This document shows positions 16,013-24,645 of a stretch of DNA of 64,000 nt, in pieces. The notes under the pieces are model-generated. The model did no database searches. It was not told the DNA's origin and was given only the letters and a program-made list of their open reading frames with translations. The stretch is from Magnetococcales bacterium (GTDB lineage: Bacteria > Pseudomonadota > Magnetococcia > Magnetococcales > UBA8363): contig PEAK01000003.1 in assembly GCA_002753515.1 (NCBI GenBank), forward strand, positions 62,001-126,000, written 5' to 3'. Both the position numbers and the translations under genes were made by a program. Position 1 is the first letter of the stretch; each line of letters starts with the position of its first letter.

Positions 16013-18691
16013 TTAGAGTTTCAATCCCAAAACGCGAGTGACCTCATCAATGCTCGTAACCCCATCCAAAACCAGTTTTTTGCCTGAATCAGCCATGATC
16101 GGCAACTGTTTTTCCAAGGCGAGTCTGCGAAAATCGGCCTGGGGGGCGTTGCGTGAAATGAGATCGTTAAAGTCGTCGTCAATGACCAGAGTTTCCATGA
16201 TGCATGTTCTTCCATGGTAACCGGTATTGTCGCAAGCGCGACACCCCTTTGCGCCGTAGATTTTTCCCACTTCGGCGTGGTTATGAAAGAAAGACCCGAT
16301 GAAAGGGTCTGAAGGTATTTCGTGACGGCACTGGGTACAGAGTTTGCGCACCAAGCGCTGGGCCACGATGCCGATAATGTTACCAGCCAACATATCGGAG
16401 CGCAAACCAATGTTGAGCAGGCGGAAGATGGCGGCCATGGCGGAATTGGCGTGCAGGGTGGAGTAGACCTGATGGCCGGTCATGGCGGCACGCAGGGCCA
16501 TTTCCGCTGTTTCCAGGTCACGTATTTCTCCGACCATGATGATGTCAGGGTCCTGACGCAGCATGGAACGGACTCCCGAGGCGAAATCGAGGTCCACCGC
16601 TTTGTTGACCGATGTTTGCAAAATGGAATCCAGTGGAATTTCCAAAGGATCTTCCAGGGTCATGACATTTTTTTCCAAGGTGTTGATGGTGGAAAGCATG
16701 GCATAGAGGGTGGTGGTTTTGCCGCATCCCGTGGGACCGGTGACCAGGATGATGCCTTCGGGTCGGCGCATGAGTCCCCGGAGGGTGGTGATATCGTTTT
16801 GGTTCAGACCCAGGTGTTCCAGATCGACGAGCCTGCGGTTGCGGTCCAGGATGCGCAGGACGATATTTTCGCCATGGTTCGTAGGTTGGATGGAAACGCG
16901 GAAATCGATGCTGGAGTTGGCGATTTCCAGGGAGAAATGGCCATCCTGGGGGGTACGGGTTTCGGAGATGTCCATCCCGGCCATGACTTTGATACGCACT
17001 ACTAGGGCGGGCAAATATTTGCGGTTGAGGATGCGGACCTCGCGCAGGACGCCGTCGATACGATAGCGGATACGAATGAGGCTTGCCATCGGGTTGAGGT
17101 GCAGATCGGATGCGGCCCGTTTGACGGCGTCGGTGAGCAGGGCGTTGACCAGGCGCAGCATGGGGTTGCTGAAATTGCCGTCATCGACGTTCAGACTTTC
17201 GCTGTCCACCTCGCCGGTTTCCAATTCGTTGAGGATGCCGTCCAGCGACAGTTCGATACCGTAGGCGTTGTCGATGGCGGCGGTGAGTTCGCTTTCACCG
17301 GCAAGCTTGGGTTTGACGGAGACATCTTCGGGCAGGAGCGACTGCAATTTGTCGAGTGCCGCCATATTGAAGGTATTGGCTGTGGCAACGGTCAATGTTT
17401 GTGTCGTCGGGTTCCAGTCCAGGGGGAGGATGTTGTGTCGTTTGGCGAAATGTTTGGGTATGAAATGCAATGCCTGATAATCGAGTGTTCCCAGGTTCAG
17501 GTTGACGATTTCCTGTTCCAGAGTGGCTCCCAGGAGGTCGCGCATCCGTTCTTCGGAGATGAATCCCAGGGTGATCAGCACCTTGCCGATGGGATATCCC
17601 AGGCGTTGTTGTTCCGCCAGGGCAATTTCCAGTTGGTGGCTGGTGATGGCTTTCATTTCGACCAGGGCATCGCCCACCCGGTTTTTGTATTGCGGCGCTG
17701 GTTTTTCCGTTTCCGGGGTGACGCTTGTTTCGAAAGGGCGGACAGGGGTGGGGATGCCTGGATTGTAGTGGCTTCCAGGGAGATGTTGCAGCAGGTATTG
17801 GGCAAACAGCAGATCCATGCGCTGTTGGGGGGGTGTTCCCGATGATTCGAGATGTTTCAGCCACGCTTCCAGGGGGAGGTGGGTGAATTCTTTATGGGCA
17901 TACCATTGGTATCGCTGTGCCGCAGGGGTGAACATTTCATGGTGAAACGGCAGGTAAACGTCGAGACGGGCATCCCGACTGGGGAGGCGACGCAGACCGA
18001 TGAGGTAGCGACGGGTGCGCTCGATTTCAGCGGTGAGGGCTGTGGCCAGATCCTGGGTTTGTCGGCGCGGGGCCAGGCGGCTGATGATCAACCGGCCCGC
18101 CGTGAACAGGCTGTGACGTTGTCCAGCGGCGTGAAGGCTGACGAGAAGAATGTTTTCCGAGGTATTGGGTATGGTATTAAAAATTTTTTGACTCAAAAGG
18201 GGGATTGACCACAGGCCGGCAATGGGTCTGCCCTCTTCTTGCAGTATGGAGATCCAGGGTTGCACCATGCGGGGTTCGGTGAGTCCGGAAAAGAGGATTT
18301 GTTCTTTTCCCGATGGTAATCGGCCTTGGGGTGTGGCGCGACGATAAGGGGTATGGCGGAACAGCCGTTCCAGGCGTTTTTTCAAGGCGCCGTGGCGATT
18401 ATAGAATTGCAGGCTGGGGATGGTTTGATGGTGCAGGGCGTCGTCGATCAAATCGGCCAGCAGGATAATGCTGCCTTGGGGCAAATATTCCTGACGAAAA
18501 AATGTACGAAATTTTTGTTGGCCCTCGGGGGATTGACTGAAAATTTCTTCGGTATCGGCCTGGCTGTTGCCGACAGGTCGCAGGCGCACTTCCCGGTCTT
18601 GGAGAAGGAGCAACCAGCCCGGGTTTGAGAAACGGACGGGGAGAAGGGTCTGCAAAGTGTGGATCAAAGGTTTGAAAAAATTGTTATCCAT
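16013..18691 (-). CDS. MshI-like domain fused to MshE-type assembly ATPase
   Basis: An 892-residue protein from the ATG at 18691. Residues 100-310 match the cytoplasmic PilM-like part of the separate MshI (GLTEPRMVQPW, GLWSIPLL, DLLFAQYLLQHLPGSHY). The match ends where MshI begins its membrane helix. Residues 335-500 are a GspE N1-type domain. Residues 505-892 are a full type II/IV secretion ATPase: Walker A GPTGCGKTTT (652), Asp box TLEDPLE, Walker B QDPDIIMVGEIRD (713), His box, and zinc cysteines 785/788/817/820. The ATPase looks active. A second unfused MshE lies at 24646, so this may be a paralogue for a distinct step. Confidence 0.85.
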   Translation of the reverse strand: MDNNFFKPLIHTLQTLLPVRFSNPGWLLLLQDREVRLRPVGNSQADTEEIFSQSPEGQQKFRTFFRQEYLPQGSIILLADLIDDALHHQTIPSLQFYNRHGALKKRLERLFRHTPYRRATPQGRLPSGKEQILFSGLTEPRMVQPWISILQEEGRPIAGLWSIPLLSQKIFNTIPNTSENILLVSLHAAGQRHSLFTAGRLIISRLAPRRQTQDLATALTAEIERTRRYLIGLRRLPSRDARLDVYLPFHHEMFTPAAQRYQWYAHKEFTHLPLEAWLKHLESSGTPPQQRMDLLFAQYLLQHLPGSHYNPGIPTPVRPFETSVTPETEKPAPQYKNRVGDALVEMKAITSHQLEIALAEQQRLGYPIGKVLITLGFISEERMRDLLGATLEQEIVNLNLGTLDYQALHFIPKHFAKRHNILPLDWNPTTQTLTVATANTFNMAALDKLQSLLPEDVSVKPKLAGESELTAAIDNAYGIELSLDGILNELETGEVDSESLNVDDGNFSNPMLRLVNALLTDAVKRAASDLHLNPMASLIRIRYRIDGVLREVRILNRKYLPALVVRIKVMAGMDISETRTPQDGHFSLEIANSSIDFRVSIQPTNHGENIVLRILDRNRRLVDLEHLGLNQNDITTLRGLMRRPEGIILVTGPTGCGKTTTLYAMLSTINTLEKNVMTLEDPLEIPLDSILQTSVNKAVDLDFASGVRSMLRQDPDIIMVGEIRDLETAEMALRAAMTGHQVYSTLHANSAMAAIFRLLNIGLRSDMLAGNIIGIVAQRLVRKLCTQCRHEIPSDPFIGSFFHNHAEVGKIYGAKGCRACDNTGYHGRTCIMETLVIDDDFNDLISRNAPQADFRRLALEKQLPIMADSGKKLVLDGVTSIDEVTRVLGLKL

Positions 18692-19050
18692 GATTTCGTT
18701 ACCATGTGTTTCAGTCGATGAAATACAAAATCCACCCCCTGCTTACGTAACCATACCACGGTCCTGATTATTGATCATCCGTTGATGGTGTCCAACGGTC
18801 GGATTGACGAGTCACTTTTTTTCTGGCCAGTGCGACAAGGCATCTTTGGACTGGTTGAATTTCAAGCGAAAGTTTGGCTCTAAATTTGCTGGTCCAAGTC
18901 GGGTGCCCCCTGTCTCAAGGCATGTTTCCCGGTAACGAATGTCAGGGCGAATCCAAGGATTACCGGGATATCGCCCAACGTGGCCAGGGTTGCCCTGTAT
19001 CTCCTGCGAGGGGGGACAACGTTGTTTCATGGTGGACTAAAGTGGATACT
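18692..19050. other. Divergent control region between the two msh operons
   Basis: About 360 bp separate the fusion ATPase gene (leftward) and mshM (rightward). An interrupted inverted repeat (CCGGTAA near 18930 and TTACCGG near 18960) is the only structure I see. The region must contain the promoters of both operons, but no strong consensus boxes stand out. Confidence 0.45.
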
Positions 19051-20328
19051 ATGTACAGGAAACACTTCGGACTTGACCGGTTACCGTTTGCCAACCCGCT
19101 TGACGAAGATTTTTTTTATCCCGGGAGTTCGCATCTGGGACTCCTGGATGCCATGGAACAGGCTATTTTGGATGGCGAAGGGGTGATCAAGGTGATCGGC
19201 AAGGTGGGGACGGGCAAAACCACCTTATGCCGTCTTTTGTGCCAACGTATGCCGGAGCGGGTTCATACCGCTCTGATTCTCGATGCCAGAATTGCCCCTG
19301 GGGAGCTGTGCAACGCCCTGTTGGAGGAGTTTCAGCAATGTCCAACGTCGGTCCATGACGCGCATGGCAGCCGCCGGCAATTACAGGATTATCTCATTCA
19401 ATTGTACGCTGCGAGGGAACAGGCGGTACTGATGGTGGATGAGGCCCAGTCCATGGCGCCGGAAACGTACCGGGAATTGCTGTTTCTCAGCAATGTTGGG
19501 ACGGGATATCACCCGATATTGCAAATGGTTTTTTTTGGCCGACCGGAATTGGATCAGGTGTTGGCGGAACCTTCCTTGCGTCCGCTTCATGATCGTGTAA
19601 CCCGGAGCTTGACGGTACCATTTCTTTCCCTGGAGGAGACGGGGAACTTTATCCAAGCCCGTCTGAATCGTGCCAGCGATAAGGGGATCGGGGAACTGTT
19701 CACACCCGGAGCGGTGGCAAAAATACATCAGATGGCTTGTGGAAGTTTGCGGCGCGTCAACGTTCTGGCACATGACGCCATGGTTTACGCCTTTCAGGCT
19801 GGGGTAGCGCGTGTGGAAAAGAGACATGTTCGCCTGTGCCAACCGGGGAGGAATGGGATTGTTTTCCGGCTTCATCGGCTGTTTGCCGGCATGTTGGATT
19901 CAAGAGGTTTCCGGGGTTCTTTGTCCCGGGTGCCTGTGGCGGTGTTTGTGACCGCAGGTTTGATGCTGGTCTTGGGGACGCTATCGTTACGCTGGGGTGT
20001 GCCGTTTGTGAAGGAAAGAGTGGCCAAAACCAAGGCGGTCTCGCCGGTTCCGATGAAAGTCAAAGTGGGCTATGTACCCACACGGGCGCTGCCCGGGACT
20101 TTGGATTTGGAAGCCCAAATGAACAAGGTGGTGGATGGATCTTTATCCACGGTGGGAAATGTTGATGTGCCTATTTTCAGTCTTGTATCGCAAAGGGTAC
20201 CCCGTTTGCCCAAGCGGGAAATCGTCCAGAAAAGGGTACCACAGACCGGGTTTCCAGCTATGGGTGCGTTGCAACCCGGTCGCGACGAGACAAAAGCGGC
20301 CCATCTCACTGCCAAGGTCATCAATTAA
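19051..20328 (+). CDS. mshM: MshM-like AAA ATPase (ExeA/GspA family)
   Basis: Started at the ATG at 19051 (425 residues); a GTG three codons upstream is possible. The opening MYRKHFGLDRLPFANPLDED is typical of ExeA/MshM. Walker A is GKVGTGKTT and Walker B is AVLMVDEAQSM, within an AAA_22 domain up to about residue 270. A membrane helix follows (VPVAVFVTAGLMLVLGTL) and then a roughly 110-residue tail. Family members help place or assemble the secretin through peptidoglycan. The tail is longer than in many MshM proteins. It overlaps the mshL start by one base. Confidence 0.85.
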   Translation: MYRKHFGLDRLPFANPLDEDFFYPGSSHLGLLDAMEQAILDGEGVIKVIGKVGTGKTTLCRLLCQRMPERVHTALILDARIAPGELCNALLEEFQQCPTSVHDAHGSRRQLQDYLIQLYAAREQAVLMVDEAQSMAPETYRELLFLSNVGTGYHPILQMVFFGRPELDQVLAEPSLRPLHDRVTRSLTVPFLSLEETGNFIQARLNRASDKGIGELFTPGAVAKIHQMACGSLRRVNVLAHDAMVYAFQAGVARVEKRHVRLCQPGRNGIVFRLHRLFAGMLDSRGFRGSLSRVPVAVFVTAGLMLVLGTLSLRWGVPFVKERVAKTKAVSPVPMKVKVGYVPTRALPGTLDLEAQMNKVVDGSLSTVGNVDVPIFSLVSQRVPRLPKREIVQKRVPQTGFPAMGALQPGRDETKAAHLTAKVIN

Positions 20329-22127
20329 TGTGCGCCGAATGGAACGCGTCCGTTTGTTTGCCCCGTAAAGGAGGTCCTTTGGCCCTCTTTTTGGTGGCGG
20401 TGTTCTCTCTGATGGCGTGTTCTGGTTGTCGCTCGACTGCGGCCGGGGAGGAGGCCGGGGATGCGAACGGTTCTTCAGCCGCAGTGACCGGTGTCCCGCA
20501 TATTTCCAGAGGCAAATCCCCCCCGGTTCGTGCCCAATCCGCTGTGAAGCGGGATGAATTAACTGAAAGCGATTGGCTTTCGATGCTTCCTGCCCCTCCG
20601 GGCTTGCCGGCGGTGGACAATGCCATTCCCGATCTGGCCACAACAACTACTTTTCTCATGCCGCAGGTCAATGCCGCCCCGCATGCCACCTATTCGGTGA
20701 CCGTGACCGATGCCCCCTTGCGGGATGTCCTTTTCGCCCTGGCCCGGGATGCCAACCTGGACATTGATATCTACCCGGGCATTGATGGAAAGATTACGAT
20801 TAACGCCATCGATCAAACCTTGCCGACCATTTTGAATCGCATCTCCGAGTACGCGGGATTAAAATATCGAATAGGTCGCGAGGCGATTACCATTGCCCCC
20901 GATGCGCCGTTTCGCCGCAACTATAAATTAGACTATATTTTAAACAGCCGTAAACTTGAAACCAAGATGGAGGTTACCACCAACGTCTCTTCGACGGGTA
21001 CCGGCAACAACAATTCATCGATCAACCTGTCGACAAACAGCGCCGTGGATTTTTGGACCGATATTGTCGCCAACCTGGAAGCCATGCTTGGTCCTTCGGT
21101 TAAGGAACAACCACAGCGTGTGATACTGAACCGCACCGCCGGTATTTTCAGTATCTTGGCAACCAGCCGTCAGCATGAGGAAATCCAAAACTTTTTTGAT
21201 CAAATCGCCCGTGATTCCCAACGTCAGGTGTTTATTGAGGCGGCTATCGTCGAGGTTAATCTTTCCGATCAGTATCAAGGCGGGGTTGATTGGAGCATGG
21301 TCCGCTCCAATATCAATCCGGATATGACCAATAACCAGAACATGCTGGCCAGTCGGATTAAGAGTGGTCCCGAGCTGACGACTCCTGGTCTTTCCATTGT
21401 GACGCATGGGGTGTTGGGACATACCGACCTGACGGCGACGGTACGCATGCTTTCGCACTTTGGCAACTCCAAGGTTCTTTCCAGTCCCAGGCTTACGGTC
21501 ATGAATAATCAGGCGGCTGTGTTGCGGGTGACGGAAAATAAAGTTTATTTTGAAATTCAGGTGACTCCGAAGCAGGAAACAACGAATGTTAATGGTACTA
21601 CAGCAACCCATTCCGTTACCGATGAAAAAACTGCGGTTACTATTCGGACCGTTCCGATTGGCATCATCCTGCAGGTGATTCCGCAGATCAGCGAAGGGGA
21701 TGTGATTTCTCTCAATATTCGTCCCACCATCCAGCGTGTTTCCTCTTCGGTGAAAAATCCCGACCCGAATTTTTATAAAGCGGATTCCAAGGTTGAGGTT
21801 CCCGAAGTCCCGGTGGTTCAAGTGCAGGAAATGGATTCCACATTGCGGGTGAACAGCGGGCAATTGGCGGTTATGGGTGGATTGATGGAAAACAGCTTTG
21901 AAAAGGATATGGACGCTGTTCCATTTCTCGGCAAGCTGCCGATCGTGGGGTCGCTGTTCAGTTTCCGCAATGATCAGCAAACCAAGAAAGAATTGATCAT
22001 CTTTTTGCGTCCGACCATCATTCACGAGGCCAGGGACATGGAACAGCTGGGTGGCCGGGAACTGTACGAATCCAGCAACAGGGGGATAGAAAAAGATTGG
22101 GATAAACTGGGTGTTGGTCCTCCATGA
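20328..22127 (+). CDS. mshL: MshL outer-membrane secretin
   Basis: The ATG at 20328 shares a base with the mshM stop; a TTG at 20379 behind AAAGGAGG is an alternative start. The N-terminus ends in the lipobox LMAC, so it is probably a lipoprotein. Next come an STN-like domain (DAPLRDVLFALARDANLDID), an N-domain and the secretin core (QVFIEAAIVEVNLSDQYQGG, VLSSPRLTVMNNQAAVLRVT, VNSGQLAVMGGLM, LIIFLRPTII). It forms the multimeric outer-membrane channel for the fibre. Length and domain order match MshL. Confidence 0.9.
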   Translation: MCAEWNASVCLPRKGGPLALFLVAVFSLMACSGCRSTAAGEEAGDANGSSAAVTGVPHISRGKSPPVRAQSAVKRDELTESDWLSMLPAPPGLPAVDNAIPDLATTTTFLMPQVNAAPHATYSVTVTDAPLRDVLFALARDANLDIDIYPGIDGKITINAIDQTLPTILNRISEYAGLKYRIGREAITIAPDAPFRRNYKLDYILNSRKLETKMEVTTNVSSTGTGNNNSSINLSTNSAVDFWTDIVANLEAMLGPSVKEQPQRVILNRTAGIFSILATSRQHEEIQNFFDQIARDSQRQVFIEAAIVEVNLSDQYQGGVDWSMVRSNINPDMTNNQNMLASRIKSGPELTTPGLSIVTHGVLGHTDLTATVRMLSHFGNSKVLSSPRLTVMNNQAAVLRVTENKVYFEIQVTPKQETTNVNGTTATHSVTDEKTAVTIRTVPIGIILQVIPQISEGDVISLNIRPTIQRVSSSVKNPDPNFYKADSKVEVPEVPVVQVQEMDSTLRVNSGQLAVMGGLMENSFEKDMDAVPFLGKLPIVGSLFSFRNDQQTKKELIIFLRPTIIHEARDMEQLGGRELYESSNRGIEKDWDKLGVGPP

Positions 22128-24634
22128 GCCTATTGCTTGAAACACTGAAGAATGCCGAGAATCTCCGTCGCGCAAAGCCATCTTCGACGGTGGGGGGTGT
22201 TGTTCGTGTTGCAGGGGACGATCACAACAAAGGGGAAGAGCCTGCGGTTGTTTCTGAGCCGTCCCGTTCCGAGCTTGTGCTGGATTTACCGGATGTCGTG
22301 GACAAGGAAGCCCGGGCATCTGAAAAAAACGATGTCAATCTGGAAAAGGCGTCGCTTGGCGCGGCTGGTGAGACGACCGGGTTTGAACTCACCTTTGAGT
22401 CGGAACCCGCCAAAGGGGAATTGCCTGCTGGTGAACCCGTTCCCATTCCGTCGGAGCGTACGGCACCTCCTCTGAAATCGGCATCTATGGAATTGGAGGA
22501 ATGGGATTTTCATTCCTCCTGGGACGATGGTTTTCCCGACGCCATTGCGATGGAAGAAAAAATTCCCGAGTCCCGGAAAGATGGAAAAACTGTTGCCGAA
22601 CATGGGGAAGCAGCTTCCCATGTGGACCGGGAGATGGATGCCCTATTCGGGGAAATATCCGTTGAATCTTCCAATCAGGAAGGGTTGCGGCAGGAGGAAT
22701 TGCAACTTTTGTCTGATACCCCTCCCGAGAAGGCGTGGGTGGGATTTCAGGCAATAGATGATAATTCAGGCGATGTTGGGGACGGTAAGGGGAAGGAAAC
22801 TCCGCTGACGGTTGCTGACCCTGTTTCGTCCCCGCCATTGGAAGGGGGAAACAACGCGGTCAGTACGGCAACCGTTTCATTGACGAATGAGGAGACGTCA
22901 TCTCCCCCCTTGGCGTCCAACCGTGAACCCGTCCCCGGGTTGGCGGTGGAGTCCGTTGCAGCGCCTCCCCTGGCTTCACAGCCAATTTCCTTGAAAAAAG
23001 TGGATCCGGCATTATCCCAGGGGGGTGATGAAGAGCCGCCGCCGACATCCCCGCCGATACCCCCGGTGAACAAGGCGCATCGCAGTATGGGCGGTGGCGC
23101 GTTGCTTGTCCGGTTGTCCTTCTGGGGCAAAATGGGGCGTTGGTGGGGATCCTGGCGCCCTGCTGGTGGGTTGGCATCGTCAGGGGGGGGGGTATCCGCA
23201 CCGGCACCGGTTCTCCCGAAACCGTCCGGCACGGTGAAAGCGAGTGGCATGGCATGGTCAGAAGCTGCAAAATTAATGAATGCCCGCCGGTTGCATGAAG
23301 AAAATGTAAAGAGACGTAAATTGTTGTATGCATCGGGTGCGGTGTTGGCGGTGATTGTCATGGTTGTCATAGGTTATGTGACCAATTATTTTTTGGCCCC
23401 CCTCGAAGAGGAGACGGTACTCAACAAAAAGGTGACCACCCAGCCGCAAATGGGGTTGGGGGCATCGGTCAGACCTGGGACGGGTGGCGGAGTCCCTGGC
23501 AATCAGGGAGGGGTGATTGCCGTCCGGGGTCCGGGTCATCAACCGGGCTCCAATCAGGGAAACATGGCCAACATGCCCATGGAAACAATCCCTGCCACCC
23601 CGGTATCGACTCAGGAATCAGGGTCAATACCAGGAAAGGATGCCAATCTTGGAAAAGCTTCGGTTGCCACGGGGGCGATGTCGACCGAGGCAAGGCCGGA
23701 AATGTCTGTGGTTCCTCCGGCTGGTACGTCTCTGCAAGGGGGAATTGCATTACCCCCGGGGAATGGGCAAAAGGAGGGAATGGGGCAAAAACGGCGGGGA
23801 CGTCCCGTAGGACCGCGGATGGATAATGCGATGTCGGTGGCTTCCACACCGGCTAAGGAATCGGAACCAACATCGGTCAAGTCGACAGGTGCGCACCGTC
23901 CCAAATCAACATTGGATGATCGTGCGGCAATGCCCTTGTTTCGACAGGGATCGGCGCCGCCGCCCGTTACCGAAGGGGTGCCGGCGGCTGTGGGATCATT
24001 GGCCGAAGGCAGGGGGAATGTACCGGGCCAGCGGGTCAAGCGGAAGGATATCGAACTGCGTAATGAGGAGATCATCCAGGGATCCGTTGCGTTCAAGCGA
24101 GGGGATTTGGACGAGGCGGAGAGATTGTTTTTATTGGTTTATACGGCTGACAAACGGGATTCCCGTGCCATGATCGGACTGGCATCGGTGGCGCTGCGTC
24201 GCGGTGATACGCGCAGTGCGGAGACTTATTATCGCAAAATATTGCAATCCGACCCGAAGAATTCCATAGCCATGGTTGGTTTGTCGGGGATTCAGGGGAG
24301 TGCCCGGGTGGAAGGGGAAGAGGGGCGTTTGCGGCAACAATTGCGGGAGACCCCCGATGCGACGCATGTGCATTTTACACTGGGCAACATGATGGCGGCT
24401 CAAAGGCGTTGGTCCGAGGCTTGGGTCTCTTTTGAAAACGCCAGCCGTCTGGATCGCGACAACCCGGAAATAACCTTGAACCTGGCTGTTTCCCTGGATC
24501 ACCTTCGGCGCATTCCCGAGGCGATCAAGACCTATCAGCGGGCATTGGATGCCGCAGGCCGTTTCAACAAGGTCAATTTTAGTGTCGATGCGGTCCGCCG
24601 CCGTATTGCCGTGTTGCAGTCGGGAAAACTTTAA
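22124..24634 (+). CDS. mshN: MshN-like TPR protein
   Basis: The ATG at 22124 overlaps the mshL stop (ATGA). Of 836 residues, the first twenty (MSLLLETLKNAENLRRAK) match the short cytoplasmic start of MshN-type proteins. A long acidic low-complexity region follows, one membrane helix near residue 405 (LLYASGAVLAVIVMVVIGYV), a Gly/Pro-rich linker, and C-terminal TPR repeats from about residue 645 (GSVAFKRGDLDEAERLF onwards). MshN is a periplasmic TPR scaffold of the MSHA machine. This one is much longer than usual because of its disordered segments. Confidence 0.7.
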   Translation: MSLLLETLKNAENLRRAKPSSTVGGVVRVAGDDHNKGEEPAVVSEPSRSELVLDLPDVVDKEARASEKNDVNLEKASLGAAGETTGFELTFESEPAKGELPAGEPVPIPSERTAPPLKSASMELEEWDFHSSWDDGFPDAIAMEEKIPESRKDGKTVAEHGEAASHVDREMDALFGEISVESSNQEGLRQEELQLLSDTPPEKAWVGFQAIDDNSGDVGDGKGKETPLTVADPVSSPPLEGGNNAVSTATVSLTNEETSSPPLASNREPVPGLAVESVAAPPLASQPISLKKVDPALSQGGDEEPPPTSPPIPPVNKAHRSMGGGALLVRLSFWGKMGRWWGSWRPAGGLASSGGGVSAPAPVLPKPSGTVKASGMAWSEAAKLMNARRLHEENVKRRKLLYASGAVLAVIVMVVIGYVTNYFLAPLEEETVLNKKVTTQPQMGLGASVRPGTGGGVPGNQGGVIAVRGPGHQPGSNQGNMANMPMETIPATPVSTQESGSIPGKDANLGKASVATGAMSTEARPEMSVVPPAGTSLQGGIALPPGNGQKEGMGQKRRGRPVGPRMDNAMSVASTPAKESEPTSVKSTGAHRPKSTLDDRAAMPLFRQGSAPPPVTEGVPAAVGSLAEGRGNVPGQRVKRKDIELRNEEIIQGSVAFKRGDLDEAERLFLLVYTADKRDSRAMIGLASVALRRGDTRSAETYYRKILQSDPKNSIAMVGLSGIQGSARVEGEEGRLRQQLRETPDATHVHFTLGNMMAAQRRWSEAWVSFENASRLDRDNPEITLNLAVSLDHLRRIPEAIKTYQRALDAAGRFNKVNFSVDAVRRRIAVLQSGKL

Positions 24635-24645
24635 GATATTGAACC

